This document shows, piece by piece, positions 33,549 through 46,179 of a stretch of 64,000 bases of DNA. Source of the stretch: Thamnidium elegans (taxonomy: Eukaryota > Mucoromycota > Mucoromycetes > Mucorales > Mucoraceae). The notes below the pieces were generated by a model that worked only from the letters and a program-made list of their open reading frames with translations, was not told where the DNA came from and made no database searches. The stretch is taken from NCBI GenBank assembly GCA_025201345.1, contig JAIXMG010000021.1:344501-408500 (forward strand), written 5' to 3'. Within the stretch, counting starts at the first letter, position 1, and every line of letters starts with the position of its first letter. The translations under genes and the position numbers were made by a program.

Positions 33549-35375
33549 TTAAAGCATAACCAATCCAACCTTATTTCTAGCAACATCGGGACACTTCCAG
33601 TTATACAAGTAATAATTCAAATAACCATCACCGTTACCAAACTTTTGTTCATCAACAAATTTAGCATTATCCATTAAATCAAGAGTATTTACGACGTCAA
33701 AACCGGCCTATATTTTTTGTTGTTATTAGCCATCTTTTTTTGTCTCCCCATATTTTTTTTTTTTTTTACATAAACAAATAAAGGAAAAAAAAATATATAC
33801 TAACCTTTTTAGCTAATACCAAAGCATCATTCACAAGTTCGTTTAATCTCTTTTCAATAAACTTTTCAGTTTGATCATGATCCAATGCTTGAGGAATTTC
33901 CAAACCATAATAGAACATATACGCAGCATTCAAAGTAGAATGCTTGGGGTTACCGATAACAGAACTAGGAAGAGAGTAGAACGAAAAGAAATCTGTAACC
34001 TTATTATCTTGTTCGACAACATAACTCCAAACTACCTTTTCGTGAGGTAAAATCCAATGTTTAACATCTTCATCTGTTTCAAATACAGGTGCGAAATCAA
34101 ATCGGGATAAATACTTGTTAAGCAAGACACGTACTTGAGGTACATCTTCTAAGCGCATCTCTCTTAATCCGGCAATACTGGTCTTTTCGGGAACCTTGTA
34201 TGCTTTAATCATACGAGATAATGTGGATCTAGGTGGAATACGTGAGAAGTTACATTCAACAAGTTTCTTGGGGTTAAGTGATCTATGATAATAACTAGAT
34301 CATGTGTGTTAGTTTTTTAGAGAGAAAAAAAAGTTTGAATCTCAGTCTAGATCCCTTTTTTTTTCTTACCGACAAGTGGAAATAGGTTTGGGAATAACGA
34401 CACCAGCAGTATAAGCAGCTTGGAAAATACCTTCAACATGACTTCTACGTGTAATTTCCTTGATAAGAACAGGAGCTAAACGCTTTGATCTAAGCTTCTT
34501 GTGAACACATAAAAAGTTGATTTCTGTCAAGTTGTGGACCCTAAAAAAAATAATTTCATTTTAGCACCAAAAATGACATACATGCAAAATAATAAAAACT
34601 TACTTTTCATAGGTTCTCATAGCAACAGGAATACCACTAATAAAAGCAACCAACTTTTTGTTGGAAGCTACACGAACACCAACGAGCCAAGACTTTCTCC
34701 AGTTAGGAGGTAAAAGAGCCCTACAACCATAAAAACCTTCTTTTTAACAAACTTGTACTTCCCTCTTTTTTCTCTTTATGTATACTTTACCATTTCAAAA
34801 ACTCTGCGGAATAATCAAATCTGAATTGTGCTTCATCATCTTCAACATAATTCATAGTTAAAAGTTCATAAAGTTCCTTGACCTAAAACAGCAACATCAA
34901 TACTTGGACCAGTAATAATGAACCAAATTTTTTTTTTTTTACCTCTTTATCATCTTCCATATTGATTTCGCACCATTCAAAGTCCTTGGGTAAAGGAAGA
35001 GGTTCCTTTCTGATTTGATCAAAAGGAATATCAGCTTCAATAGGACCTGATTCATTAATCTCGTCATCTACAAAAGAGATCATCAGTCTCTCGCTTTTCC
35101 CGTTCCTCTTTTTTATACTTACTAAAGCTGGGTACAGGTTGAGTGTTCCAAAACTTGTGGTCACCGACATCTTTTTTACCAGTGGACTTTACCATACCAG
35201 ACTTTTCCATCAAGGCCATACTTTCCATCATTTGCTTTAATTGAGCTCTCATCAAAGCTTCTGATTGAGGATCAGTACTCTTTTCGCCAGTGGCAGGTCT
35301 CTTGGAGACAAGTTTATCCACCTTTTTTACGAGATCTTTCAACTCTTTTTCAGTAGGTTGTTTTTTATTATCCAT
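33549..35375 (-). CDS. NMT1: glycylpeptide N-tetradecanoyltransferase (N-myristoyltransferase)
   Basis: Predicted ~473-residue cytosolic enzyme in about eight exons. It starts [18 protein letters not shown] at ATG 35373-35375 and ends NKVGLVML; the terminal carboxylate acts as catalytic base in this family. Seen: [10 protein letters not shown] near residue 75, the NMT signature [20 protein letters not shown], the myristoyl-CoA contact region, and [12 protein letters not shown] in the C-terminal GNAT lobe, followed by YYLYNWKCP. The enzyme transfers myristate to N-terminal glycine of target proteins. Length and both lobes are complete, so it should be functional. It is divergent to RCF2, sharing a 494-bp upstream region. 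Confidence 0.95.
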
Positions 35376-35869
35376 GATTCTTTACAAAAAAAAAACGCGG
35401 GCTATCGTTCAGGAAGGTAAGAGAAGGAAAAAAAAAAAAAAATTAAGTAACCGCAGAAAAAAAAGGGTTTTTAAAGGGCGATGCTCATGACTGTTTCATT
35501 GTGACAAAAGACGTAATGTGTTCAAAGAAGAGCTCTTAATCGTTTAACCGGGAAGAAGACAATGAAGTAAAAAAGTATAATGAGCTGACAAGATATTTTG
35601 AATTTCAACTCGTGAAAGAAGATAAAATTTACTAAAGCAGTGAGTAGATTACAAATAAACTTTTAACCGTTGCGATTGGATCCTTAAATATGTAAAGAGT
35701 ACGAATAGAATTAAAAGAACAGCCGGTTGCAGGGCCAATGTCAATTGTAATGATTAAATCATCCCACTTTAACTTTGTCCGGTCCGCACTAAATCATATA
35801 CTATATAAAACGGGGGTGTTAAACTCTTTAATTTTTTTTTTTTTCCAAACAATTTTTTTTTTTTTTAAT
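35376..35869. promoter_or_regulatory. divergent promoter NMT1 / RCF2
   Basis: 494 bp between divergent starts. TATATAAAA at 35802-35810 lies about 60 bp before the RCF2 ATG and is a likely TATA box. T tracts at 35829-35868 form the leader. No clear motif on the NMT1 side. Confidence 0.5.
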
Positions 35870-36662
35870 ATGACCAAACTTTTATCTGAACAACAAGAAA
35901 AGACCAGTGAAAAGATTTTTTACCAAAGTGGTCTTAAAGGTGCTGCTGTCGGTCTCGGTTTAGGTCTTGTTGCTACTGCATTGACTATCCGTAAATCTCC
36001 TGACTTCAGGGCTTTAAGCAGACCTTACCAAGCTATTATGGCCGCATCAGGTATGTTTCTTTTTTTTTTTTTTGAAAGAGTCGAGATATTGGAAAGTATA
36101 TAAGAAGAAAAACTAAACATGTATTTTATGTATGTAGGTTCTGCTGCTGGTTTCTTATTTGCTGCCGATAAAGCTGTTTCCAAGTATGAAATGGACGTAC
36201 TTGGTTATACTGATGAAGATATGCTTCGAGAATTACGTTCTAACCGTGTACCCGATGAACACTTGTCCACAATCGATAGATCTTTACGTTACTTGAACGA
36301 TAACCGTTGGTCATTTATTGGTAAGATATTATAAGAGAGAGAGAAAGAGAGAAAGAGAGTATTAGTAATGGGGACTGACGTAATGGTTAGGTATCTCTTG
36401 GGCTGCTTCTATGGTTGGTGCTCTCGGTTATAGTTTCTCCAACAAATATCTTACAACACAACAAAAGGTAGTCCAAGCCCGTATGTACGCACAAGCCGTT
36501 ACGATCGCAGTTTTGATGGCTTCTGCCTCTGTTTCTATGTATGTTGGCGATGAAGGAAAGACTCGTAAAGAACAACCTGATGCTCAGTTAAGAGCTGTTC
36601 TTGAACTTCCTGATTCTATCTCACCAAAGCATGAATCTAAAATGGTCAAGCAATCTTCTTAG
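35870..36662 (+). CDS. RCF2: respiratory supercomplex factor 2-like, HIG1 domain protein
   Basis: A 211-residue protein; exons 35870-36050, 36138-36320 and 36391-36662 join in frame. An N-terminal soluble part with a Gly/Ala-rich helix (LKGAAVGLGLGLVATAL) leads to GSAAGFLFAADKAVSKYE and then the HIG1 domain. In that domain WAASMVGALGYSFSNKYL and QARMYAQAVTIAVLMASASV form the two-helix inner-membrane hairpin with the conserved QxRxxAQ-type loop. The layout with an extra N-terminal membrane-associated half and a short hydrophilic tail fits Rcf2, which associates with cytochrome c oxidase and the bc1-COX supercomplex. No cleavable presequence is expected in this family. Confidence 0.88.
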
Positions 36663-38008
36663 ACTGTATACATATATATAATACAACAGCAACAACACAC
36701 GCAAAAAAAAAAAAAAAAATTCCATCCCTTTAGTTATTTTTTTTTTTATATATATCGATACACACACACACACACACAAACCACATTCATTTCCAGATAC
36801 AAAAAATAAAATAAAAAATGCATATATGACACATATTCTGTTCCGACTGTTTTGTAACCGGGTTAAACCGGCGAAACAAAAAATACATATTCCTTTTCCC
36901 GAGTTAAAAAGGGCCAGCTTCTCGTTTATTAGTAGTGCACACAAAAGATGTAATCATACATCATCTAAGTTAATGTCTTACATGTCTTATATATAAAAAA
37001 AACCCCTCCCCTCTTCTTTTCTAATTTACCCATGGGCTAACTTTTTTGAAACTTAGTTACACCAATTATTTTTTTCTGTCTTGAAAGGATAGTGTAACCA
37101 AAAGAAAATTAAAAACGAGGCATCCATTGAATGCACCGGGGCCGATCTATAACATAAAGTTTCAACTCTACCAATTGCATATCTTGTGAGACCACTAACT
37201 ACAGATTAAAAAAGTAGCTTCGAGCTTATAAAATAACAAGAGCTTCCTTTTTCCTCTATTCATCTCAACCGCACCATGTATCCAGTAGCAGCCTTATTAA
37301 GGGTGATCGAAATATGAAAGAGACCTTACCATTAAATCGAACATACCCTTATATCGAACAGTGAATGGGATATCTAGCAATAAAAATACCGGACAAGTTT
37401 TTTTTTTTTATGTTTATTCCAAGTAGTGACAATATAATATAGTTTTACGATACATCCATAAATAAACAGCGACTTATAAGTAACTACTAAATCTTTTGTG
37501 TAATTTTCCCTATAGTAATAGTAGTAATACTTATAGCGAATCTTTCAATTATTTTTGACTACTCTGTTGAACTCAATTTTGGCTTATCAATAAATCTATT
37601 AAATCAATGGCAATATTAATTGACAGTCATCAATATTTATATATTCAGTAGGCTGCGTGTGTAACCAGAAAAGCGAAGCATAACGTTACATAGAACTAGA
37701 CCAAAGCGTATGAAAGACTTAACTACTATATACACATTATAAAAGAAATTCAGGTGTCCGTAACTTCTTTGTAGAGACTTACAAAGCACAAAACGACTTA
37801 AGTAAGTCTACTTGTATGTATTAGCGTAGTAAAAAGAGTACACAGAGGATTTGTGATATGCGACAAATATAAATACTTGTAACCTTTTGACCTTGCTAAG
37901 CCAATTCCATTTTACGCCTCTTTTCCTTTTTTTCCTTTCCTCAAAAACTTTTTTTTAAAAGAAACGTAAAAGCTTTTTTTTTTTTTTTTCTTAATTTTAG
38001 AAAGAAAA
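36663..38008. other. intergenic, with (CA)n tract and TATA box
   Basis: No gene seen. Contains a CA-dinucleotide run near 36762-36778. TATAAATA at 37868-37875, about 135 bp before the SEL1-gene start, is a possible TATA box. An AT-rich 1.3-kb stretch otherwise. Confidence 0.5.
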
Positions 38009-39479
38009 ATGGGATTTTTTGGTAAGGCACAGCTTTTTTTTTTTATCTTGCAACACTAATATAAAAATGGAAAATTCAGGCAAAACAACGGCTGACGACT
38101 GGTATAAAAATGGGGTAAAGCGATATGACAGCAAAAACTATAACGCGGCCTTATGCAATTTTTTTGAAGCAGCGGAAAGTAATCACGCTGAAGCACAATA
38201 CTTAGGCGTTTTATATGAGAATGGTTACGGAGTTGACGTCAATTACGATGTGGCACTTTCCTGGTACTTAAAAGCAGCAGAACAAGGGAATTCAAATGCA
38301 CAAAACAGTATTGGTTTTTTATATCGGAATGGTTACGGAGTTGACGTCAATTACGATGTGGCACTTTCCTGGTACTTAAAAGCAGCAGAACAAGGAAATT
38401 CAGGTACTCAAAACTATTTAGGTATTTTATATGAGACTGGGTATATAGTTGATGTCAATTACGATGTGGCACTTTCCTGGTACTTAAAAGCAGCAGAACA
38501 GGGAGATACAGATGCGCAAAACAGTATTGGCCTTTTATATTACGGTGGGAAAGGCGTAGAACAAGATTTTAATACAGCTAGAGAATGGTTTACGAAAGCT
38601 GCCGAAGGAGGAAACGTAGAAGCTCAGCTAAGTTTGGGTGATTTATATAGAACTCAGCAGAATTATATTGAGTCAATAAGATGGTTTAAAGAAGCTGCAA
38701 ATGGCGATAACGATGAGGCTATGCATAAAATTGCCGAGCAGTTTTATAATGGTCAAGGTGTAACCAAGGGCTATTAAGAGGCAATATGTTGGTTCACAAA
38801 AGCCGCTGAAAAGAGGTACACTCCTGCCCAAAACACTCTTGGACAAATGTACAAGGATGGGTATGGTTCTCCTGTAAATTATGAAAAGGCGTTTAAATGG
38901 TATAAAATGGCGTCGGATAGTGGGAATGCTATTGGACAAACAAATATTGCAGACATGTATTACGAAGGATTAGGTGTTGAGAGAGATTACGATGAGTCGA
39001 TTCGTTTATATAGACTGGCAGCCGAAGCAGGGGACAAAGAAGGTCAGATGCACCTTGGTATTATGCATCTTGATGGATTTGGCACCGAGATTAATCTTGA
39101 TACAGCTCTAGAGTGGTTTGAAAAGTCATTAGAAAATGGGTATGAACCAGCACGAGTATACATTGACCAAGTAAAGACCAGAAAACTTCAATCTCGGATA
39201 TGGTTACGCGTAGAAAGTGAAGCTAAAACTGAAAGGGAAATAGAATTAGAAAGAGAAGCGAGAGAAGCAAAAGAGCAAATTGCTATATTGCTAGAAAAAC
39301 TTGCAATGAAGGATTCAGAAATTGAACAATTTATAAAAACAGCCAAAATAGACGCGAATGCAGAAGTACCGATTCCTTCGATAGAAGTAGTTAAAGTTGT
39401 TCTAGCACCAGATAAAGAAGACGAAAAGTTCCAAAAACAACATTGTCGCAAAAAACCTCTCATATTCTTTAAAGTTTAA
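38009..39479 (+). pseudogene. SEL1-repeat protein gene with an in-frame TAA
   Basis: Start at ATG 38009 with a 13-nt exon (MGFFG) spliced over 38022-38079 to KTTADDWYKNGVKRYDSKNY; an alternative unspliced start is ATG 38067 (MENSG...). The protein is a run of 36-residue SEL1 (TPR-like) repeats with the usual (A)QxxLGxLYxxGxGVxxDYxxAxxWYxKAAEQG pattern, then a coiled-coil tail. TAA at 38775-38777 interrupts the reading frame between GVTKGY and EAICWFTKAAE; the same frame then stays open to 39477. So one nonsense codon splits an otherwise intact protein of about 470 residues. SEL1 proteins act as adaptor scaffolds; this type is amplified in Mucoromycota. If translated only to the stop, it would be about 240 residues and still fold as repeats. 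Confidence 0.75.
38220..38505 (+). repeat. 108-bp tandem expansion of the SEL1 unit
   Basis: Three near-identical blocks with starts at about 38220, 38328 and 38436, period 108 bp (36 codons). Blocks one and two share about 68 identical bases beginning AATGGTTACGGAGTTGACGT; block three keeps most of this. Identity at silent sites shows recent duplication. Confidence 0.92.
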
Positions 39480-39835
39480 TACATATACCTGTATAAAATA
39501 TTACAATATTATTAATAAAAAAATGTCTTCCATTTTTAAAACTATACAAATATTAAGCTTCCTATAATTTAGCTCTGGCAACAGTTATAGATATGCAGAT
39601 ATATAAAAGATAGAACGATCGGCTTGAAAATCACTGCTTAGAAGAAAAAAAAGTTTACTGAGATACTGTAGCTTAAAAAATCACTCACATAAGAAATCAC
39701 TGCTAATTTCAGCAGTTATAATAAATAATGGTCTTTAATTTATTAAAAAACAGAAAACGCGTTTCGAACCCAAGTTGCATAATACAAAATAGTTGTTTCG
39801 AGTATATCTTTGATAAAAAAAATTAAAAACGTACT
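39480..39835. other. 3' flank of the SEL1 gene
   Basis: AT-rich, no gene seen. A TTCGAACCC at 39755-39763 resembles a tRNA T-loop, but no cloverleaf fits around it. Confidence 0.5.
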
Positions 39836-40560
39836 TTTTTTGTTTTTTTTTCGATTTTCATTTTTGGGGGTCAACCCCTTTTGTTTTTTGGCCAAAAATC
39901 ACAGTTTTTTTGCGATTACTCCGGATCCAAGTTTTTTTTCTTTGTAAAAAAAACAAGGATAGTAAAGTGCTCTTTTAGACGCATTTAATTCATTTTAAAT
40001 AAAATTTTTAATTCAAAAATTGAAAGAGTAATCACTGTTTAAAATAACTTTTTTTTTTTTTTGGAAAAAATGACACGCGTTTTTTGTGTAACACTTTTTC
40101 TTGATTTTTTCTTTTACGTGATTACATAAAATATATTTTTCTATTACTATTTTTGGTTATAGCAACGATTATAGATCTTTAAAAACCCTTTATGGTTTAT
40201 TTATAAATAAAAGTGCTATAACTAAAACTGAGCGAGAAAACACGTTTTAAAGAAAACGCTATTTTAAGTTCCGCTTAACTCGGATTTTAGTAAAAAAAAA
40301 AACGTCTTTAAACGTTGATCGCTCGCTCAGTGTTTTTAGTAAAAATATACTTTTAGGTGAATTAAATGCTCCTAAAAGAGCACTTTATTATCATTGGTTT
40401 TTTCACAAAGAAAAGCAAAGTAGATCGGGAATAATTGCGAAAAATCTGAGAAAAAAAATCGAAAAACAAAAGGGGTTGACCCCCCAAAATGATCAAAAAT
40501 GGCCAAAAATGAACAGTCGAAAAAAAGTAGAAAAAATCGAGAAAACTATAAAACAGCAAG
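39836..40560. repeat. foldback-type inverted repeat, about 0.7 kb
   Basis: Left arm (about 39845-40000) and right arm (about 40355-40505) are inverted copies. Outer match: GGGGGTCAACCCCTTTTGTT (39866-39885) with AACAAAAGGGGTTGACCCCC on the right (40466-40485). Inner match: GTAAAGTGCTCTTTTAGACG (39962-39981) with its near-complement ending AGAGCACTTTAT (40377-40388). The centre carries a second, smaller pair (ACTGAGCGAG 40227-40236 and CTCGCTCAGT 40322-40331). No transposase is encoded. Likely a non-autonomous foldback element or large MITE. Confidence 0.8.
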
Positions 40561-41056
40561 CAATTTTTAATATTTGATGTTAAAGACAATGTCTTGACGA
40601 CTAACTTTTACTAAGTAACTTGGGCGAAAGAACCATTTCCTGACTTTTAATCATACACAGAAAACACCTTATTTAAACACTAATAAAATTATCTTTTTTA
40701 GAAGTGATACTTAAATATGCATGAAAAAACCAAGTGTTTTAAAAAGATGATAAACGAACAATGATGGATTATTACACTTTAAATAGTTCTAGAGCTCACC
40801 CAATTTACTGTATGAAAAAATATATTGCGTATCTTTTTCTGCAGGAGCTCAAACATTCGAATCATTTCAAATATGTTTATAAATTTTTATTAGTTTTTTT
40901 TAGATAATTATATATATTTCTACTAGTTTAATAGCTATTTATATGAAAACAAACTATTTTTATATAATGTTTAAACTCTCAATAACTTTCATAGCAGTAT
41001 AAATTATGAAACAAATCGTTTAGGTGCTTGACCAATAGCTAATGAATGTGTTTTAT
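40561..41056. other. intergenic, no gene seen
   Basis: AT-rich sequence to the stop codon of the minus-strand Hsp70-like gene. No feature recognised. Confidence 0.5.
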
Positions 41057-44000
41057 TTATTCTGGGTTTTTTAAGGCGACTACCTTCGTAGAATGATTTA
41101 AGGCCAAATAGTTTTCTTTCGATACAACATTTTGACCCTTTACTTTTACAGAGAAATAAAGTGAGGATAAATGACTCTTATACTTGACTGAAATTATAAT
41201 AGGCATGTCACAATTGTACTCATTATTAGTTAGTTCAAAAATCTTCAATTTTTCCAAAGCCATGTTATCCAATGGGATAGTACTTCCGTTATCCAAAGAG
41301 GTAGTACTTTTGTTATCAATGTGGTCTGTAATTTTTACCCTAAATATACCTACAGAAATTTTCAAAATAAAATAAAATAAAAAGGGGATAAGTATTTGGA
41401 TCTTATTTTTCGATCTAGTTACTTACTTATACGAACTATTTCTTCTATACCACTATGGCTTTGGCTGGTTTTTAGTTTTCTTTCTAAACTAAAGGACTTT
41501 TCTAAACCAAAGCGATCAATTGTATCTCCTTTTTTTAAAAGTAAGAAGGCACGTTCCTTATCGATTGTATTAGGTACTACGCCCAACCTTGCATCCTTCT
41601 TTGAGGGTACAATAGTATCGTAAATTCCAGATTCAGACAATGTTATAGAGTAGGCGTAACTTTCATTAGATATCACAGCCATATTTCCGCGTTGAAAGCT
41701 TGTTTGAGAAAAGACAGGTTGTTTATGATCAATTTTGGGATGTAAAAACTGAGCTGGAAAATCTTCTATGATAAAACATCGCGCACTGGTTTCTTTACCG
41801 ATAAGCTTACCGTTTAATTCAGTTGATAGCAAGTAAGCAATCTTCTTTTGGTATTCCGAGTTTTGGTTAAAGTGAATAAGACCAAAGAGATAGTTTAAGT
41901 CGTAGTATGATCCGAATAGATTTGTATTTTCGAGCGAGCTATATAGTGTGGTAGCAAGGCTTTTGAACGTGGGTTTCCAAGCGATTTCAATCATGCTATT
42001 CATACTCAAGTTGATAACACAGTTACAAGTATGAGTTAATGGTATTGTCAGTCTGTCATCTGACGCGTTTATCAAACCCTAAAAAAAAAAATACAAAAAG
42101 ATGAATAAAAAAATGTATATGAAAAACACGTCAATTGTATAGTACTTACGTTTTCTGACATGTATGATTTAAGAGATTTAAAAAAATCTTCTCTGGCATC
42201 AAATGAAAACAATTCTTGGACTTGGTATATGCTTTGGCATTTATGATATTCACATAGTATGATCAAGCTTTCCGTTTGCACAACACAGTTCCATACATTC
42301 ATGCACAGAGAATCGTATATGTTTTCAATCGAAATAATTTTGTCTTTTATAACAATGGATGATGCTTCGACTTCTGAACTACCAGGTACCACCACCTTGT
42401 TTAAAGTAAGCTGTATGTAGTCTTCGTGAATGTTGGCTAATAAGAAGTACGAGTTGAGAGGGAATTCAGACCCCTCATGACGTCGTTGAAGTAAAGGTAA
42501 CAATCCTTCTCCTCTTGTAATAACCTTGAGATAATTTGAAGTGCCTTCGGATTTAACAATTCCACTGGCGGCCACAATTTCCTCGAATTCGCTTTTGGTT
42601 CCAATAGCATTGTCTAATAGCATTCTTTCGATTGATACTACATACCCAATCTCTAACTCTGCTTCGTCAAATCCCAAGTTTTTCTTTAATATTACATCTT
42701 TTAAATAAGCCAAGTAGACTATCAAAAAAACTCTAATATGTTTCTGTTGCTGAGTGTTATAATTTTGTTGTTGTGTGGAATCAGAATCTTCTTCAAAGAA
42801 AAAGTCCGTACTCAGTATAGTTTTAATTTCTGACAAAAGGGTTTTCTTTAGTTCAGAAGAAAAAATATAGAATTGTTTTTCTTCATAAGCCGGGAATATT
42901 TTCTTTTGTTCTATTTCTTTTTCTTTTTCTTCTTTTGCTTTTTCTTCTTCTTTTGTTTTTTCTTCTTTTGTTTTTTTTTTATTGCTTGCTTTTTTTTCTT
43001 CAAGTGTTTTTTGGTCTTTTTTTATTTCTTTTTCTGGTTCCTGACGTTTTTTAGAATGACGATTGTATTTACTGAAGTATTCTAAATAGTCAGGGAAAAT
43101 ACTCTCGATGGAATCAAACCCACTGTATAATTGTTAGTATACTTTGTCCTTTTTTTTTCTTTAAATCCCACTTTTCAATTTATCTTACTCCTTTGTCAGT
43201 TTTAACGTTGTTATATTTGAAATATCTAAAAATTTATCTAAAGAAAGCGCCCTAAAGTTTATCGTTTTAGTACGAGATTCTGTTATTGTTTTGTTTTACT
43301 TGTGTAAGATATCAAAAACACATACTGATTATCACTAGAAAGAGAATTAGTATCAAATACTTCTTTAATATCCCCGTTTTCCTTTAAATTCGAGAAAGAA
43401 ATGATTGTTGATTCAAGCGAAATATCTATTACAATAAGTATTAGTTTCAATTTATATTTATACAACACCTAAACTAACCTATGTTAATAATAGCATCTAA
43501 CTTTATTTCCGGATATTCAGTCTTAAGATCAATGTTAGAAGGATCTTGACTGTCTTCAAGATTATCTTGAGAATAAGAAATTGTTGCGTTAGCAAATAAA
43601 TTTAAAAAATTTATAGACATTTGAATTGTTTCCTCCATCAAATCAGATATAGTAATATGATCATTGGGTTCCTGTGCCTTCATCATTGGCAAGTATTTAC
43701 TATTTGTAAATTTTTCTTTGCTTTCTAAAATTTTCTCTACCCATGGAATCCAAGGATGTGTCTGTGTATCGAATGGGGCACAATATTCAAATGCTAAAAT
43801 TAATGTACGACTCGTACTAAACGAGTGCTTCAATAAGCTTTCTAGACCTCGTACAATTTGAATATCAATTACGCCGCATATATCTGATACAGTTACTGAT
43901 CTAAGCGTCTTTTGCTGCGGGCTTGTTAAATTCCAAACATCCATATCAATATTCTGAAATAATTTTTCTTGTTCATAAGTTGTAGCTCTATCATACCAAA

Positions 44001-45062
44001 AAGTCTCCATATATAAAGGTTAATTACTTGAATTGTATGGACATGTGTGTGCTTGTGTGTTTTTCATGTTTACCGTTTTCTCTGGAAAGTAATTCAATAC
44101 ATGGTCTATTATTAAATCCAAAATATCATTACTTTTAGTAGATATTGCACTTTCTATAAAATTTCGTATATTTTCCTTGAAACCTAAAAGAGACGAAGAA
44201 ACAAAACTCGAACGTATTGATATGGGTTCAAGAAATACCTCTTGGACATTCAATGTTGACTTCTTGGGTGAAATTACATCAAGATTGAGAGATAAAGTTC
44301 CTTTCTTATCCGACGATATTCTACATAAAATGTTTTCTTTGCCTTCCTCGTAAAGTTTAGTACGGCTGTAAGCGTCCATATTTATACTACGTCGTTGTAA
44401 ATAGTAAAAGGTAGCTTCCAAATCAGTATAGAATAAAAGTCTATCTTCATGGTCATCTTTTGATATAATACCCGCTTGTATAAAAAGAGGGCGAATAATA
44501 TAGTTCCTCATTCCAGATTCCCATTCAGAAGGAATAATTATTATGTAGTGAAACGCACGGGGGTTTTTTCTTGTAACCTCATGGTAATAAATCGATTTTT
44601 CTAAATTTTCTTGCAGGAATTTCGATATTGCAGTAAAGGCAAAGCTATCATCTTGATCTTTGTAATTATCACCGTGTTCATGATATATACGTATTTTTTT
44701 TAGGAATTGATCAACATGTGTATATTCATCTTTGCGCTCGAAGTTTGGATCTTGTCCATAATCTAAAACTTTTTTTCTTTTCTCGTCATAGGTAATACAG
44801 GCTTTACCTCTGTATGCAATGAATTTATGTCAAAATAGCATTACATTATTTTATATTATTTTACGTACTTATAATTATAATTTTCTGTCTCTCGCTTCGC
44901 CTCGAGTGTGTTTATTGGCGTTAGCGAAGACTTTAAAGTAATGTACTCGTTATCAAAGTCTATATACATATATAAATAACTACAACAACAACAACAAAAG
45001 GTTTGATACTTACGAATAACCATACACTCTGTGTGTTGATGAAAATTATAGTCATTCTCCAT
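41057..45062 (-). CDS. double Hsp70-like (actin-fold) protein with lost nucleotide motifs, paralogue A
   Basis: Start MENDYNFHQHTECMVIH (ATG 45060-45062); at least nine exons were traced and all joins keep frame. The first Hsp70-like half has FHYIIIIPSEWESGMRNYII, then AGIISKDDHEDRLLFYTDLE, which aligns in pattern with the 'tVPa.W...A...mreAa..AGli...dh.dRl.l.sEPEAAa' connector of fungal Hsp70-like proteins. Phosphate-2 DxGGGTxD is replaced by LCRISSDKKGTLSLNLDVIS. A second such half follows: IGYVVSIERMLLDNAIG...ASGIVKSEG...LKVITRGE, then NSYFLLANIHEDYIQLTLNK. Later come YLFGLIHFNQNSEYQKK (adenosine-site GG lost) and LLLKKGDTIDRFG. A Lys/Glu-rich linker (about 42860-43040) separates the halves. 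All P-loop-like residues needed for ATP hydrolysis appear absent. Function unknown. Confidence 0.72.
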
Positions 45063-46179
45063 ATTAATGAAATACTAATAAGAGAATGGAATAAGAACAA
45101 AAAAGAAAAGGATGGGAAAGAAGAAGGTATATCGGGATACCAATTTTCCGTTACACTTTTATTAGCCACTTTACATGTAACATTACATGTTACATTGGAA
45201 TCAACAGTCCTAGATGAACATGTTTTATTACATTAATTTTCAGAAGATAAAAGCTATAGAGAAGATATTCAACATGTAAGCTAAACTCCTCCCTCGGAAT
45301 TGAAAACACAAGTTATTTAAATGAAACATAAGATTAATGGTATAAAAAAAAAAAAGAGTAAAGAGTTGTTCCAAGTTATCGAAGCTCGGAAGAGAAAACC
45401 TTTTTGGAACAAAAATAATTAGATTGAAAATCCTTGAACGTAAATTGTATCACTTCCCACAGTCTATTTTATATCTCGGCATAAATGTTTTTCTTTGAAG
45501 CAAGGACCTAATATGTTATTTATTTTAAAAGATATAGAAAACTAGATATTTGCGCGTACTAACGTCATATGATTCAAAACATGGCAAAAAGAGGTTTCTA
45601 AAGCTCCCCCATTAACGTTAAATATGCTCTTTCACAAGCTTCAAATGGGCTTATTTTTTTTTAAAAAAAAAGCTTAAATTGTTGCTACTTTTAAAATAAT
45701 AATAGAGACAACGGATAATATATAGTTTAAGCACTAATCTAGTTTGCTCGTTTGTTTATTTGTTTGTTTTTTTTGGCTGAAGGAAGGATTGTCATCTGTA
45801 GTTAAGCAATAAACATTCGTGTTCATACTATGTACTTCTGAATTCCCTTTTCGGGAAATACTTTGCCCTAAAATCATTTGAACCATTTTCATATAGCATG
45901 AATACACTTTATTTTTTAGAAAAAAAAGGGAGATGAGGGACAATATATTAAGCCGTATGAATTACATAGTGGAATAAGCAGGAAAAAAAAATACTTTGAA
46001 AAAAGTAATCGCCACTCGTCTTCGAAAAAGCCAAACGAGTAACACGAAAGGAAAAAAATATAAATATCGTGTTTTGTACCATGCTATTTATTCACCCAAT
46101 AAAAGTACTTTTTTTTTTGTCTTTCTCTTTTCTTTTGTTTCTTTAGTTTTACTCTTTCTTTTTTTAAAAAAAAAAAGAA
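45063..46179. promoter_or_regulatory. divergent upstream region of the two Hsp70-like paralogues
   Basis: 1.1 kb between divergent starts. A small nested palindrome ACATGTAACATTACATGTTA lies at about 45172-45191. T/A tracts flank both starts. ORFs here are short and were not believed. Confidence 0.4.

Noticed and set aside
36621..36944. 107-codon minus-strand ORF
   Set aside because: Arises from (CA)n and homopolymer sequence in the RCF2 3' region.
39740..39790. TTCGAACCC resembling a tRNA T-loop
   Set aside because: No acceptor, D or anticodon stem can be built on either strand.
42873..43085. 70-codon Phe-rich plus-strand ORF
   Set aside because: Antisense of the Lys/Glu-rich linker in Hsp70-like paralogue A.
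45003..45236. 77-codon plus-strand ORF
   Set aside because: Overlaps exon 1 of Hsp70-like paralogue A antisense and the divergent promoter.
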